Origin: Pseudomonas lurida
GTDB lineage: Bacteria > Pseudomonadota > Gammaproteobacteria > Pseudomonadales > Pseudomonadaceae
Assembly: GCF_013522705.1 (NCBI RefSeq)
Contig: NZ_JAAMRE010000032.1
Location: 22,000 to 85,999 of the forward strand
Reading direction: 5' to 3'
Length of the DNA: 64,000 nucleotides
Shown piece by piece: positions 8,225-16,253 of the stretch. The translations under genes were made by a program, and so were the position numbers. The notes beneath the pieces were generated by a model. It was not told the DNA's origin, searched no databases, and saw only the letters and a list, made by a program, of their open reading frames with translations. The stretch's first letter is position 1; every line of letters starts with the position of its first letter.

Positions 8225-8581
8225 ATGGCTCGTGTAAAGCGTGGCGTCATTGCCCGTAAACGTCACAAAAAAATTCTGAAACTTGCTAAAGGCTACTACG
8301 GCGCGCGTTCACGCGTATTCCGTGTTGCCAAGCAAGCGGTAATCAAGGCAGGCCAATACGCCTACCGTGACCGTCGTCAGAAAAAACGTCAGTTCCGCGC
8401 TCTGTGGATCGCTCGTATCAACGCTGGTGCTCGTGTTAACGGTCTGTCCTACAGCCGTTTCATCGCCGGTCTGAAAAAAGCGTCCATCGAGATCGACCGT
8501 AAGGTTCTGGCTGATCTGGCAGTGAACGAAAAAGCGGCGTTTGCTGCGATTGTCGAGAAAGCTAAAGCCACCTTGGCTTAA
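8225..8581 (+). CDS. rplT: 50S ribosomal protein L20
   Basis: A 118-residue protein starting [19 protein letters not shown], with the long basic N-terminal helix and the [11 protein letters not shown] core of L20. It binds 23S rRNA early in 50S assembly. A GAGGAAG site precedes the ATG. Tandem hairpins separate it from pheS. Confidence 0.97.
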
Positions 8582-8595
8582 GTACCCCCGACAGT

Positions 8596-8625
8596 CACCT
8601 TGGGTTGCTCCTGCAGCCCAAGGTG
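8596..8625 (+). other. Long hairpin after rplT
   Basis: A 13-bp stem, CACCTTGGGTTGC with GCAGCCCAAGGTG (one T-G pair), closes on a TCCT tetraloop. No T-tract follows, so it is not a classical terminator on its own. It may be an mRNA 3'-end stabiliser or part of an attenuation arrangement with the next hairpin. Confidence 0.6.
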
Positions 8626-8636
8626 TTAAACGTCAT

Positions 8637-8673
8637 AAATAGGGGAAGAGCCTTCAAGCTCTTCCCCTATTTT
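8637..8673 (+). terminator. Intrinsic terminator between rplT and pheS
   Basis: A 15-bp perfect stem, AAATAGGGGAAGAGC with GCTCTTCCCCTATTT, and a 6-nt loop CTTCAA. Its 3' arm ends in TTT only 17 bp before the pheS ATG. I see no leader peptide with phenylalanine codons ahead of it. pheST expression past it would need read-through or a promoter inside this spacer. Confidence 0.75.
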
Positions 8674-8690
8674 GTATCTGGAGTCTGTAC

Positions 8691-9707
8691 ATGGAAAACC
8701 TGGACGCGCTCGTCGCTCAAGCTCTCGAGGCTGTGCAAAGCGCTGAAGATATCAATGCCCTGGAGCAAATCCGGGTTCACTACCTTGGCAAAAAGGGTGA
8801 ATTGACTCAGGTGATGAAGACCCTGGGGAATTTGCCGGCGCAAGAACGTCCGCAAGTCGGTGCGCTGATTAACGTCGCCAAGGAGCGTGTCACAGAGGTT
8901 CTCAATGCGCGCAAGGCGTCGCTCGAGGAGGCCGATCTTGCGGCCAAGCTCGCCGCCGAGTCCATTGACGTTACCTTGCCTGGTCGTGGTCAGGCCTCGG
9001 GCGGTCTGCATCCGATTACCCGGACTCTGGAACGTATCGAACAGTTCTTCACCCATATCGGCTACGGCATTGCCGAAGGCCCCGAGGTCGAAGACGACTA
9101 TCACAACTTCGAAGCGCTCAACATCCCAGGCCATCACCCGGCCCGGTCGATGCATGACACCTTCTATTTCAATGCCAACATGCTGCTGCGCACCCATACC
9201 TCGCCGGTACAGGTCCGCTCCATGGAAGCGAACAAGCCGCCGATCCGCATCGTCTGCCCAGGCCGTGTGTACCGCAGCGACTCCGATATCACCCACTCGC
9301 CGATGTTCCATCAGGTCGAAGGCCTGCTGGTAGATCGCGATATCAACTTCGCCGACCTTAAAGGCACCATCGAAGAATTCCTGCGGGTGTTCTTCGAGAA
9401 AGAACTGGCGGTGCGTTTCCGCCCATCGTTCTTCCCGTTCACCGAGCCTTCCGCTGAAGTCGACATGGAATGCGTGATGTGCAGCGGCAAAGGCTGTCGC
9501 GTATGCAAGCAGACCGGTTGGCTGGAAGTCATGGGCTGCGGCATGGTTCACCCGAATGTGTTGCGCATGTCCGGGATCGACCCGGAGGCGTTCTCGGGCT
9601 TTGCCTTCGGCATGGGCGTAGAGCGCCTGGCTATGCTGCGTTACGGCGTGAACGACTTGCGTCTGTTCTTCGACAACGACTTGCGGTTCCTCGCGCAATT
9701 TCGCTAG
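8691..9707 (+). CDS. pheS: Phenylalanyl-tRNA synthetase alpha subunit
   Basis: A 338-residue class II catalytic subunit that pairs with PheT as an alpha2beta2 enzyme. An N-terminal coiled coil (about residues 1-90) binds tRNA. Motif 2 (RVYRSDSDITHSPMFHQVEG) and motif 3 (FGMGVERLAML) are intact, as is the FPFTEPSAEVD segment of the phenylalanine pocket. Four clustered cysteines (CVMCSGKGCRVC) sit near residue 262. pheT starts 26 bp downstream with a good AGGAGAG site. Confidence 0.97.
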   Translation: MENLDALVAQALEAVQSAEDINALEQIRVHYLGKKGELTQVMKTLGNLPAQERPQVGALINVAKERVTEVLNARKASLEEADLAAKLAAESIDVTLPGRGQASGGLHPITRTLERIEQFFTHIGYGIAEGPEVEDDYHNFEALNIPGHHPARSMHDTFYFNANMLLRTHTSPVQVRSMEANKPPIRIVCPGRVYRSDSDITHSPMFHQVEGLLVDRDINFADLKGTIEEFLRVFFEKELAVRFRPSFFPFTEPSAEVDMECVMCSGKGCRVCKQTGWLEVMGCGMVHPNVLRMSGIDPEAFSGFAFGMGVERLAMLRYGVNDLRLFFDNDLRFLAQFR

Positions 9708-9733
9708 TCGTAACGAATCTTTAGGAGAGCAGG

Positions 9734-12112
9734 ATGAAATTCAGTGAACAATGGCTGCGTGGCTGGGTAAGCCCGCAGGTAAGTCGCGACGAGCTGGTCG
9801 CTCGTCTGTCGATGGCCGGTCTTGAGGTCGATAGCGTTACGCCGGCCGCCGGTGTTTTCAGTGGCGTGGTAGTGGGTGAGGTGCTGAGCACCGAGCAACA
9901 CCCCGATGCTGATAAGTTACGTGTATGCCAGGTCAGCAACGGCGCCGAAACGTTCCAGGTCGTGTGCGGAGCGCCCAACGTGCGCCCGGGCCTGAAGATT
10001 CCGTTTGCCATGATCGGCGCCCAGCTGCCGGGCGACTTCAAGATCAAGAAGGCCAAACTGCGTGGTGTTGAGTCCAACGGCATGCTGTGCTCCCAGGCTG
10101 AGCTGCAGGTAGGCGAGGGCAATGACGGCCTGATGGAGCTGCCGGCCGATGCGCCGGTGGGCCAGGACATCCGTGTCTATCTGGAGTTGGAAGACGCCAG
10201 CATCGAGGTCGACCTGACTCCCAACCGTGGTGACTGCCTGTCCCTGGCGGGGCTGGCGCGTGAAGTAGGCGCGTTGTACAACGCTCCAGTCACTCGCCCA
10301 GTGGTCGCCGCAGTGGCTGCGGTGCATGATGAAGTGCGGCCGATCGAAGTGCTGGCTCCAAACGCCTGCCCGCGTTACCTGGGCCGTGTGATCCGTAACG
10401 TCGACCTGTCCAGGCCTACCCCGCTGTGGATGGTTGAGCGCCTGCGTCGCGCGGACGTGCGCAGCATCGATGCTGCCGTCGACATCACCAACTATGTGAT
10501 GTTGGAGCTGGGCCAACCGCTGCATGCGTTCGATCTCGCCGAAATCAACGGTGGCATTCGCGTACGCATGGCCGAAGAAGGCGAAAAGCTGGTACTGCTC
10601 GACGGCCAGGAAGTGGCCTTGCGCGCCGATACCCTGGTGATCGCCGACCATTCCCGCGCCCTGGCGATTGCCGGCGTGATGGGTGGCGAGCACAGCGGTG
10701 TGTCCGCGACCACCCGTGACGTGTTCCTTGAAAGCGCATTCTTCGACCAGATTGCCATCGCCGGCAAGGCCCGTTCCTATGGCCTGCATACCGATGCATC
10801 ACACCGCTACGAACGTGGCGTGGACTGGAAGCTGGCCCGCGAGGCCATGGAGCGCGCCACTGGCCTGTTGCTGGAAATCACCGGTGGCGAAGCTGGTCCG
10901 ATCACCGAAACCGTCAACGAGCAGTACCTGCCGTCCGTTGCGCCGATCACCCTGCGCGCCAAAAGTGTCGAGCAGATGCTTGGCCTGGTGATCGCACCGG
11001 CTGAAATCGAACAGCTGTTGTCTGCTCTCGGCCTGGGTATTTCTTCGAGTGGGGAAGGACAGTGGCACGTTGAAGTGCCAAGCCATCGCTTCGATATCAG
11101 CCTGGAAGTCGACTTGATTGAAGAGCTGGCGCGCTTGTACGGCTACAACCGCCTGCCGGTTCGTTATCCGCAAGCGCGCCTGGCACCGCAACCCAAGGCC
11201 GAAGCGCGTGCGCATCTGCCTGACCTGCGTCGCTTGTTGGTGGCTCGTGGTTATCAGGAGGCAGTGACCTACAGCTTCATCGATCCCAAGCAGTTCGAAC
11301 TGTTCAACCCTGGCGTCGAGCCGCTGCTGCTGGCCAACCCTATTTCCAACGACATGGCGGCCATGCGCTCTTCGCTGTGGCCAGGCCTGGTGAAAGCGCT
11401 TTCCCATAACCTGAACCGTCAGCAAGACCGCGTGCGCATGTTCGAAAGCGGCCTGCGCTTCGTCGGCCAACTGGACGGCCTCAAGCAAGAGCCGATGTTG
11501 GCGGGTGTTGTATGCGGTAGTCGCTTGCCCGAAGGCTGGGCGCAAGGCCGCGACGCGGTAGATTTCTTCGACGTCAAGGCTGATGTGGAAGCGGTGTTGG
11601 GCTTCGCCGGTGCACTGGACGCTTTCACGTTTGTGCCGGGCAGCCACCCAGCGTTGCACCCTGGCCAGACCGCTCGCATCGAACGCGAAGGGCGCCTGGT
11701 GGGCTTCATCGGTGCTCTGCATCCTGAATTGTCGAAAACCCTCGGTCTCGACCGTCCGGTCTTTGTTTTCGAATTGGTATTGGCTGAAGTGGCTGCAGGC
11801 AAGATGCCCAAATTCAGCGAGTTGTCGCGCTTCCCTGAAGTGCGCCGTGACCTGGCGTTGATCGCCGATCGTGAAGTGCCCGCCACTGCCGTTATGGAGG
11901 TAATCCGTGAAAATGCAGGGGAATGGCTGACGGACCTCAGGCTATTTGACGTCTATCAGGGTAAAGGTATTGATCCGCATAGAAAAAGCCTTGCGGTCGG
12001 CTTGACCTGGCAGCATCCATCGCGCACTCTTAATGACGATGAGGTGAATGCCACGACACAAAATATCCTCACCTCGCTTGAACAAAGGTTAAACGCCACG
12101 TTAAGGAAGTGA
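9734..12112 (+). CDS. pheT: Phenylalanyl-tRNA synthetase beta subunit
   Basis: A 792-residue subunit in the normal size range. Domain order is the EMAP/OB-like tRNA-binding domain (residues about 40-150), the B3/B4 editing region for mischarged tyrosine (about 210-380), B5, a catalytically inactive synthetase-like core, and the C-terminal ferredoxin-fold anticodon-binding domain. Co-transcribed with pheS upstream, with ihfA 3 bp downstream, the standard gammaproteobacterial order. Confidence 0.97.
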   Translation: MKFSEQWLRGWVSPQVSRDELVARLSMAGLEVDSVTPAAGVFSGVVVGEVLSTEQHPDADKLRVCQVSNGAETFQVVCGAPNVRPGLKIPFAMIGAQLPGDFKIKKAKLRGVESNGMLCSQAELQVGEGNDGLMELPADAPVGQDIRVYLELEDASIEVDLTPNRGDCLSLAGLAREVGALYNAPVTRPVVAAVAAVHDEVRPIEVLAPNACPRYLGRVIRNVDLSRPTPLWMVERLRRADVRSIDAAVDITNYVMLELGQPLHAFDLAEINGGIRVRMAEEGEKLVLLDGQEVALRADTLVIADHSRALAIAGVMGGEHSGVSATTRDVFLESAFFDQIAIAGKARSYGLHTDASHRYERGVDWKLAREAMERATGLLLEITGGEAGPITETVNEQYLPSVAPITLRAKSVEQMLGLVIAPAEIEQLLSALGLGISSSGEGQWHVEVPSHRFDISLEVDLIEELARLYGYNRLPVRYPQARLAPQPKAEARAHLPDLRRLLVARGYQEAVTYSFIDPKQFELFNPGVEPLLLANPISNDMAAMRSSLWPGLVKALSHNLNRQQDRVRMFESGLRFVGQLDGLKQEPMLAGVVCGSRLPEGWAQGRDAVDFFDVKADVEAVLGFAGALDAFTFVPGSHPALHPGQTARIEREGRLVGFIGALHPELSKTLGLDRPVFVFELVLAEVAAGKMPKFSELSRFPEVRRDLALIADREVPATAVMEVIRENAGEWLTDLRLFDVYQGKGIDPHRKSLAVGLTWQHPSRTLNDDEVNATTQNILTSLEQRLNATLRK

Positions 12113-12115
12113 CGT

Positions 12116-12418
12116 ATGGGGGCTTTGACGAAAGCTGAGATGGCGGAACGTCTGTACGAAGAGCTGGGTCTTAACAAGCGCGAGGCCAAGGAATTGGTCG
12201 AGCTGTTTTTTGAAGAGATCCGTCACGCTCTGGAAGACAACGAACAGGTCAAATTGTCCGGTTTCGGCAATTTTGACCTGCGGGACAAACGCCAGCGGCC
12301 TGGCCGCAATCCAAAAACGGGAGAAGAAATCCCGATCACGGCTCGCCGTGTGGTCACCTTTCGTCCAGGGCAGAAGTTGAAGGCCCGAGTTGAGGCTTAT
12401 GCTGGAACCAAGTCATAA
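12116..12418 (+). CDS. ihfA: Integration host factor alpha subunit
   Basis: A 100-residue HU/IHF-family protein that heterodimerises with IhfB, bending DNA by about 180 degrees for recombination, replication and sigma-54 promoters. The signature FGNFDLRDKRQRPGRNPKTG includes the intercalating proline arm, and the N-terminal MGALTKAEMAERL is typical. It follows pheT by 3 bp and overlaps the next gene by 20 bp. Its location next to the tRNA-Pro used by the integrated element is notable, since IHF assists many phage integrases. Confidence 0.97.
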   Translation: MGALTKAEMAERLYEELGLNKREAKELVELFFEEIRHALEDNEQVKLSGFGNFDLRDKRQRPGRNPKTGEEIPITARRVVTFRPGQKLKARVEAYAGTKS

Positions 12419-12755
12419 CGACGAGCTACCCGTCATCCCAGGCAAGCGCTACTTCACCATCGGTGAAGTCAGCGAGTTATGTGCGGTCAAACCGCACGTG
12501 CTGCGCTATTGGGAGCAGGAGTTTCCTCAACTCAACCCCGTCAAACGCACCGGGAACCGTCGGTATTATCAGCGCCAGGATGTGCTGATGATCCGACAGA
12601 TCCGTGCATTGCTGTACGACCAGGGATTCACTATCAGCGGTGCGCGCCAGCGCATGTCGGGTGATGAAGCCAAAGACGACACCACTCAGTACAAGCAATT
12701 GATCCGCCAGATGATCTCCGAGCTCGAAGATGTGCTGGTAGTTTTGAAGAAATAA
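12399..12755 (+). CDS. MerR-family transcriptional regulator
   Basis: A 118-residue protein with an N-terminal winged helix (YFTIGEVSELCAVKPHVLRYWE, then RRYYQRQDV) and a short C-terminal coiled coil without effector cysteines. It is the small MerR-like protein regularly found after ihfA in gammaproteobacteria. I chose the ATG at 12399, which has GAGG close by, over 12390. It ends 90 bp before the tRNA gene. Its target is unknown. Confidence 0.88.
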   Translation: MLEPSHNDELPVIPGKRYFTIGEVSELCAVKPHVLRYWEQEFPQLNPVKRTGNRRYYQRQDVLMIRQIRALLYDQGFTISGARQRMSGDEAKDDTTQYKQLIRQMISELEDVLVVLKK

Positions 12756-12845
12756 ATCCGGCTTTTAAAATACTTCCACATTTCAAAAGCTTGCGGTATA
12801 TTCCTGATCGCTTCCTTGCGAAGCAAACCCAGTAACACGCCTAGT

Positions 12846-12922
12846 CGGGGCGTAGCGCAGTCCGGTAGCGCACTAGCATGGGGTGCTAGGGGTCGAGTGT
12901 TCGAATCACTCCGTCCCGACCA
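12846..12922 (+). tRNA. tRNA-Pro (anticodon GGG)
   Basis: A 77-nt cloverleaf. The acceptor stem CGGGGCG pairs with CGTCCCG (one G-T). The anticodon stem CTAGC/GCTAG holds loop ATGGGGT, so the anticodon GGG is at 12880-12882. The T arm reads GTTCGAATC, and CCA is encoded. A TATATT -10-like box lies at 12797-12802. The tRNA 3' end is the likely attachment site of the integrated element. Confidence 0.97.
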
Positions 12923-12938
12923 TATTATTCAATGACTT

Positions 12939-12966
12939 AGCCCAACTTTAGCGAGTTGGGCTTTTT
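12939..12966. terminator. Terminator after tRNA-Pro
   Basis: AGCCCAACT and AGTTGGGCT form a 9-bp stem with a TTAGCG loop and TTTTT downstream on the plus strand. It ends the tRNA transcript and lies just before the convergent integrase stop. Confidence 0.85.
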
Positions 12967-12990
12967 CATGCGTAGGGACTTTGCGGGGGA

Positions 12991-14187
12991 TCATCCCGAT
13001 TTCCTCCTTAAGATGGTCAGCGCTGGCCCGCGAGAGTCGGTTGCCGACACTTTGTTAGCAGCCTCAATCAGATGCTGCAGCTCCGGGGTAGAATAGTGGC
13101 TTGTGATGCTGCCGTTCTTATGTCCCAACAATGCCTTCCGATCTTCCTCTGTCACGCCAGCTGCACGTAGCCTTCTGCCAAAGGTGTGCTTCAAGTCGTG
13201 AACGCGGAAAGCCCTGAACCCTGGATGCGCCGGCGACTGGTTGGTTTGTTCCCATTTGTCCGCCGAACGCTTCCTGGCCTTTCTCCACGCCGAGTCATTC
13301 ATTCTGTCCATGGTAGTGGCCCCATATTGATCTGGCTGTCCGTAGGGGAACACCAAGTCTTTGTGCAGGCCGCGCTGCTTGTCGATGATGTTCATCGCCA
13401 CCCTGTTCAGAGTCACCAGGCGTTCATCGCCGTTCTTCACCCCAGCTTTATCACTTCGTCCGCCGAATCCGGCAGGTATCAGAAACACGCTGGTGTTCAG
13501 ATCAGGCACCCGTATCTCCCATTCCCATCGCAACTTGCACACTTCCTGCTCCCGGCACCCCGTGTTCACCTTGTAGAGGGCCATCCTCAACAGATGATCT
13601 GGCAGTTCTGGAAACAGAATCGCCTGCTCTTCCCACGACATCGGGTAGGGCTTCCTGGCCGACCTCTTTTCCTCAAGCATCGATATCATCGGCACGCTTT
13701 CCAGCCACGGCCGTTTTTCAGCATCGCGCCACTTGCGGTGGCACAGGTTCAAGATCCTAACAACACGTTGCAGCGCTATAGTGACCGTCCTGTTCGATAC
13801 GCCTGGATTGACCTTCCCTTTGTCCGTCTTGCCTGGCCGCTGCCTGTCACGGATGAATGGGGCCAAGGTCCCGTCATCGATGTGTGTGATCGGCAGATCA
13901 CCGATATACGGGTCAAGCTGTTCGATGTGGGATGCGGAAAGGCCGATCGATGCGTGGTCTTTGAACTCAACCAGGAATCGGGTAGCAGCCTCACGCCAAG
14001 TTCGCACCTGGCGCACGCCGTATATCTTTTCCTGTCGTAGCTTTTCCAGCCGATGAATCAGGTACTGCTCGGCTTCTTCCCTTTCGCTTGCTCCAGTGCT
14101 TTCCTGAAGTCGGCTACCTCGGACGACTTTGTCGATGTGCCAAATCCCGCTCCTCTGGTAGAGGCCCGACATTGTTTTTCGCGCCAT
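12991..14187 (-). CDS. int: Phage-type tyrosine integrase
   Basis: A 398-residue site-specific recombinase. The N-terminal arm- and core-binding region (residues 1-170) precedes a catalytic domain with the first arginine in NTGCREQEV, box II in HDLKHTFGRR, LLGHKNGSITSHYS with the LGH motif, and the nucleophile Tyr in HYS. Box II has Lys where most enzymes have the second catalytic Arg. The gene ends 69 bp from the tRNA and is last in a minus-strand operon; its start overlaps the previous gene by 130 bp. It probably mediates integration at the tRNA 3' end. Confidence 0.93.
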   Translation of the reverse strand: MARKTMSGLYQRSGIWHIDKVVRGSRLQESTGASEREEAEQYLIHRLEKLRQEKIYGVRQVRTWREAATRFLVEFKDHASIGLSASHIEQLDPYIGDLPITHIDDGTLAPFIRDRQRPGKTDKGKVNPGVSNRTVTIALQRVVRILNLCHRKWRDAEKRPWLESVPMISMLEEKRSARKPYPMSWEEQAILFPELPDHLLRMALYKVNTGCREQEVCKLRWEWEIRVPDLNTSVFLIPAGFGGRSDKAGVKNGDERLVTLNRVAMNIIDKQRGLHKDLVFPYGQPDQYGATTMDRMNDSAWRKARKRSADKWEQTNQSPAHPGFRAFRVHDLKHTFGRRLRAAGVTEEDRKALLGHKNGSITSHYSTPELQHLIEAANKVSATDSRGPALTILRRKSG

Positions 14188-14459
14188 TGTTTTGCTCCTT
14201 GGCGCCCACTGCGGGGCAGATTGTTGTCCTCATTGGCCTGCTTTTCAATTGCCATGGACTCAGCCCAGGAATCTGCCCACTGATCCAACTCGAGCCGGTC
14301 GAAGCCAACGCCCTGTTTCCCAATGGGGAATTCGCGGACGTTAGGTCGAACGGTCTTGTTAAATTCTTCCCGGCACATGCCCAGGTACGCGGGGGCAGTT
14401 GACGCTCTCAGGAAGCGCGGCGCGGTCTCTTTGGTGGGTAATGCAGTTGACTTGGCCAT
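14058..14459 (-). CDS. Putative excisionase/DNA-binding protein overlapping int
   Basis: 133 residues from the ATG at 14459; the longer frame to 14603 overlaps the preceding gene and looks spurious. The N-terminal half (RFLRASTAPAYLGMCREEFN, then VGFDRLELDQWADSW) resembles the winged-helix fold of AlpA/Xis-like proteins, where a YLG-type helix and a final DxW strand are typical. The C-terminal half is charged and likely disordered. It overlaps int by 130 bp, which suggests joint control. Excisionase function is inferred from position and the HTH-like pattern only. Confidence 0.6.
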   Translation of the reverse strand: MAKSTALPTKETAPRFLRASTAPAYLGMCREEFNKTVRPNVREFPIGKQGVGFDRLELDQWADSWAESMAIEKQANEDNNLPRSGRQGAKQWREKQCRASTRGAGFGTSTKSSEVADFRKALEQAKGKKPSST

Positions 14460-14466
14460 GGAGTCA

Positions 14467-14814
14467 TCACTGTTCGATAGAGGACGTTGTTTGCACTGAC
14501 TTCCTGACGGGAAAAGCCTCGCCCTCCCATATGCCGGGTTTGCCACGTATCGCGCCATGGAGGCCGTATCGGTGGGGCTTCTTGCTGGCGAATAGCTTTT
14601 CACACGCCTTTAGCAGGGCCTTTTCGTCGTCCACTGCCAACAACTCCTGGCCAGCCATCGAGCCCACCTGAATCCAGCCGGATTTGTCGCGTCCGTAGTT
14701 TTCTGTCTTGAACAAGCGATACCTGTTCCGGTGTCCGGTACCAGGTGAAGAGGTCTCGGTGTTCATGTAGAGCGCCACGACATCGAGGCGCACCCGCAGT
14801 ACTGTCTTAACCAT
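14467..14814 (-). CDS. Hypothetical phage-type protein
   Basis: 115 residues from the ATG at 14814, which overlaps the upstream stop in ATGGTTAA; another in-frame ATG at 14826 is possible. The protein is soluble and basic, with aromatic and glycine-rich stretches (RYLFKT-like N-terminal third, GLHGAIRGKPGIWEGE near the end). No known domain is seen. Its position inside the coupled integrase operon supports it being expressed. Confidence 0.6.
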   Translation of the reverse strand: MVKTVLRVRLDVVALYMNTETSSPGTGHRNRYRLFKTENYGRDKSGWIQVGSMAGQELLAVDDEKALLKACEKLFASKKPHRYGLHGAIRGKPGIWEGEAFPVRKSVQTTSSIEQ

Positions 14815-14974
14815 CGAGTTCACCACCGTGAAAGTGGTCTGCCAGCACCCGGCGCGCGTCGATCCCGCACGATGCTGAAATGGCGTAGATCTGGCCGAAG
14901 GTGGTTTCCCGACGCAGCAGGGCGTTGAACAGCTCGATCAGGCGATCGCCCAATTGTCCGTTGCGGCGGTTCAT
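14807..14974 (-). CDS. Small phage-type protein (55 aa)
   Basis: A 55-residue open frame beginning MNRRNGQLGDRLIELFNALL and ending FHGGELDG. Its ATG overlaps the stop of the ribbon-helix-helix gene (ATGA at 14974-14971) and its stop overlaps the next start. That tight coupling on both sides is the main evidence that it is real. The predicted all-helical content could make it a small DNA-binding or adaptor protein. No family recognised. Confidence 0.55.
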   Translation of the reverse strand: MNRRNGQLGDRLIELFNALLRRETTFGQIYAISASCGIDARRVLADHFHGGELDG

Positions 14975-15204
14975 AGATCCGAACTCACAGCAGGTGGGAG
15001 TGGAGCGACGGCACTTGCCAGCGCCTTCAGCAGCAAGGCTTGGCGATTCTGTCCGTCCAGATACTGGAGCACGGCTTGGACGAATACGCTGTTCATGCTG
15101 CGGTCCGCGGCGTTCGCAGCCGCTTCAATGTCAGCCCGTAGGCCGTCAGGCAGTCGCACCACAAACTTGTCAGCGGTGCGGGAATCGTATTGGTTGATGC
15201 TCAT
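14971..15204 (-). CDS. Arc/ribbon-helix-helix DNA-binding protein
   Basis: 77 residues from the ATG at 15204, which has AGGAG seven bases upstream. The segment DKFVVRLPDGLRADIEAAA followed by ADRSMNSVFVQAVLQYL is the beta-strand plus two-helix pattern of Arc-family repressors. In phages such proteins repress early or excision genes as dimers on operator DNA. Here it heads the block of overlapping genes leading to int, so it may autoregulate that operon. DNA target unknown. Confidence 0.8.
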   Translation of the reverse strand: MSINQYDSRTADKFVVRLPDGLRADIEAAANAADRSMNSVFVQAVLQYLDGQNRQALLLKALASAVAPLPPAVSSDL

Positions 15205-15252
15205 GATGATCTCCTGGCGAACTCTCAAAATATTGGGAGCTGAATGAATGGG

Positions 15253-15474
15253 TTAATCGCCTGATTTCGGCGTGGTGATGAGGAGGAATAAGCAAGCACT
15301 CGCAATGAGCCAGACTGCGGTACCGAAGAAAGCCGTTGTCACGTCGAAATCCGAGGAGCTGCTGATCAGGTCGCGGGCGGCAAAAAGCAGCCAGGCGCCA
15401 GAGGCGATGATGTAGAACAGTATGGAAATCATCACTTTGAATAGCTGAAACGGTGTGATGGGCTTAAGTGACAT
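15253..15474 (-). CDS. Small membrane protein
   Basis: A 73-residue protein with two predicted membrane helices (residues about 12-32, SILFYIIASGAWLLFAA, and 45-66, AFFGTAVWLIASACLFLLI). No signal peptide or known domain is seen. It is the first gene of the minus-strand operon, downstream of the TTAGCAA repeats. Superinfection-exclusion-type functions are common for such prophage proteins, but nothing specific supports that here. Confidence 0.6.
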   Translation of the reverse strand: MSLKPITPFQLFKVMISILFYIIASGAWLLFAARDLISSSSDFDVTTAFFGTAVWLIASACLFLLITTPKSGD

Positions 15475-15575
15475 TCACTTTCTCCAGGGCGAGCAAGGGC
15501 CCGCCGCGTTGTTGGCTTTCTTAAAAAATTGAGGTGCTCTTGTTTCGCCATGAGGTGGCAAAGGAGTGGCTATAA

Positions 15576-15633
15576 ATTAGCAATGGCTAAATAAATTAGC
15601 AAATTATTTTTTCTGATTTCGGTTTGCTAATTT
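15576..15633. promoter_or_regulatory. Operator-like cluster of TTAGCAA repeats
   Basis: Two direct copies of ATTAGCAA (15576-15583, 15595-15602, 19 bp apart) and one inverted copy (TTTGCTAAT, 15623-15631) sit in an AT-rich 320-bp gap upstream of the integrase operon. The same word occurs twice at the CI-like repressor promoter. Probably a repressor operator controlling the minus-strand operon. No gene is seen between 15475 and 15797. Confidence 0.6.
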
Positions 15634-15797
15634 ACATGCCGAAATAAAACCCGCCTTGGGTGGCTCGTAGTGGCGAAGTAATGGTGCTAAATTTTGCACA
15701 CCAGTCGCGCTTGGGTAATCAGCCGCGCCGGAGGAGCGTAGGACATACGACCTCTCAGATTGACAAGACACAAAATAACAATCACAGGAAGTGAACT

Positions 15798-15929
15798 ATG
15801 AAAATTATCACCCTCGTACTCGCGACAGTTCTTGCTGTCACCTCTGTATCTGCAATCGCTCACGGCGGTCGTACCGACAAGCAGGGGTGTCACAACGATA
15901 AGAAGGCGGGTACACGGCATTGTCACTGA
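15798..15929 (+). CDS. Short exported YHYH-motif protein (43 aa)
   Basis: A 43-residue precursor: signal peptide (MKIITLVLATVLAVTSVSAI then A) followed by a mature tail of about 22 residues, HGGRTDKQGCHNDKKAGTRH plus CH. The H-G-G...D..GCHND.K.G..HCH pattern matches the YHYH domain found alone or at the ends of longer bacterial and phage proteins; the His/Cys spacing suggests metal binding. AGGA precedes the ATG by 8 bases. Function unknown. Confidence 0.7.
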   Translation: MKIITLVLATVLAVTSVSAIAHGGRTDKQGCHNDKKAGTRHCH

Positions 15930-15968
15930 TCTAAGCCCGGATTCAGTGTTGCCTTGTAGAAAGCTGGC

Positions 15969-16205
15969 ATGCACCTCGCGAACCCATCCCAATTGCGCCG
16001 CGACCTGAAAGAGGCTGCGGCCCTATGTAAGTGGTTGGGCATCGATCTGGTGCGGGCAGTTGTGCGGCTATCTGAGGCTGGTCAGGAAGATGAAGCCAAG
16101 GATTTGCAGAGGATTGCAGCGAGCTACCAGGATGTCGAGGACAGGCTGGCGGGCCATGCGGATGAGGTCAATGCTGGAAGAATTTTGCGTGGGAAGGCTG
16201 AGTAG
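15969..16205 (+). CDS. Small hypothetical protein
   Basis: A 78-residue, highly helical, charged protein (LKEAAALCKWLGIDLVRAVV, then EDEAKDLQRIAASYQDVEDR), possibly a coiled coil. No known domain. It starts 39 bp after the YHYH gene and precedes the BRCT gene on the same strand. The ribosome site is weak. Confidence 0.5.
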   Translation: MHLANPSQLRRDLKEAAALCKWLGIDLVRAVVRLSEAGQEDEAKDLQRIAASYQDVEDRLAGHADEVNAGRILRGKAE

Positions 16206-16253
16206 AAAGCGCAACGAATCTGGTCATTCGACCAGCACAAGGGAGCGAGTCTG

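Noticed and set aside
8605..8805. Possible Phe-containing leader peptide before pheS
   Set aside because: It starts inside the first hairpin without a ribosome site and runs through the pheS start; Phe codons are few and not clustered as in known pheST leaders.
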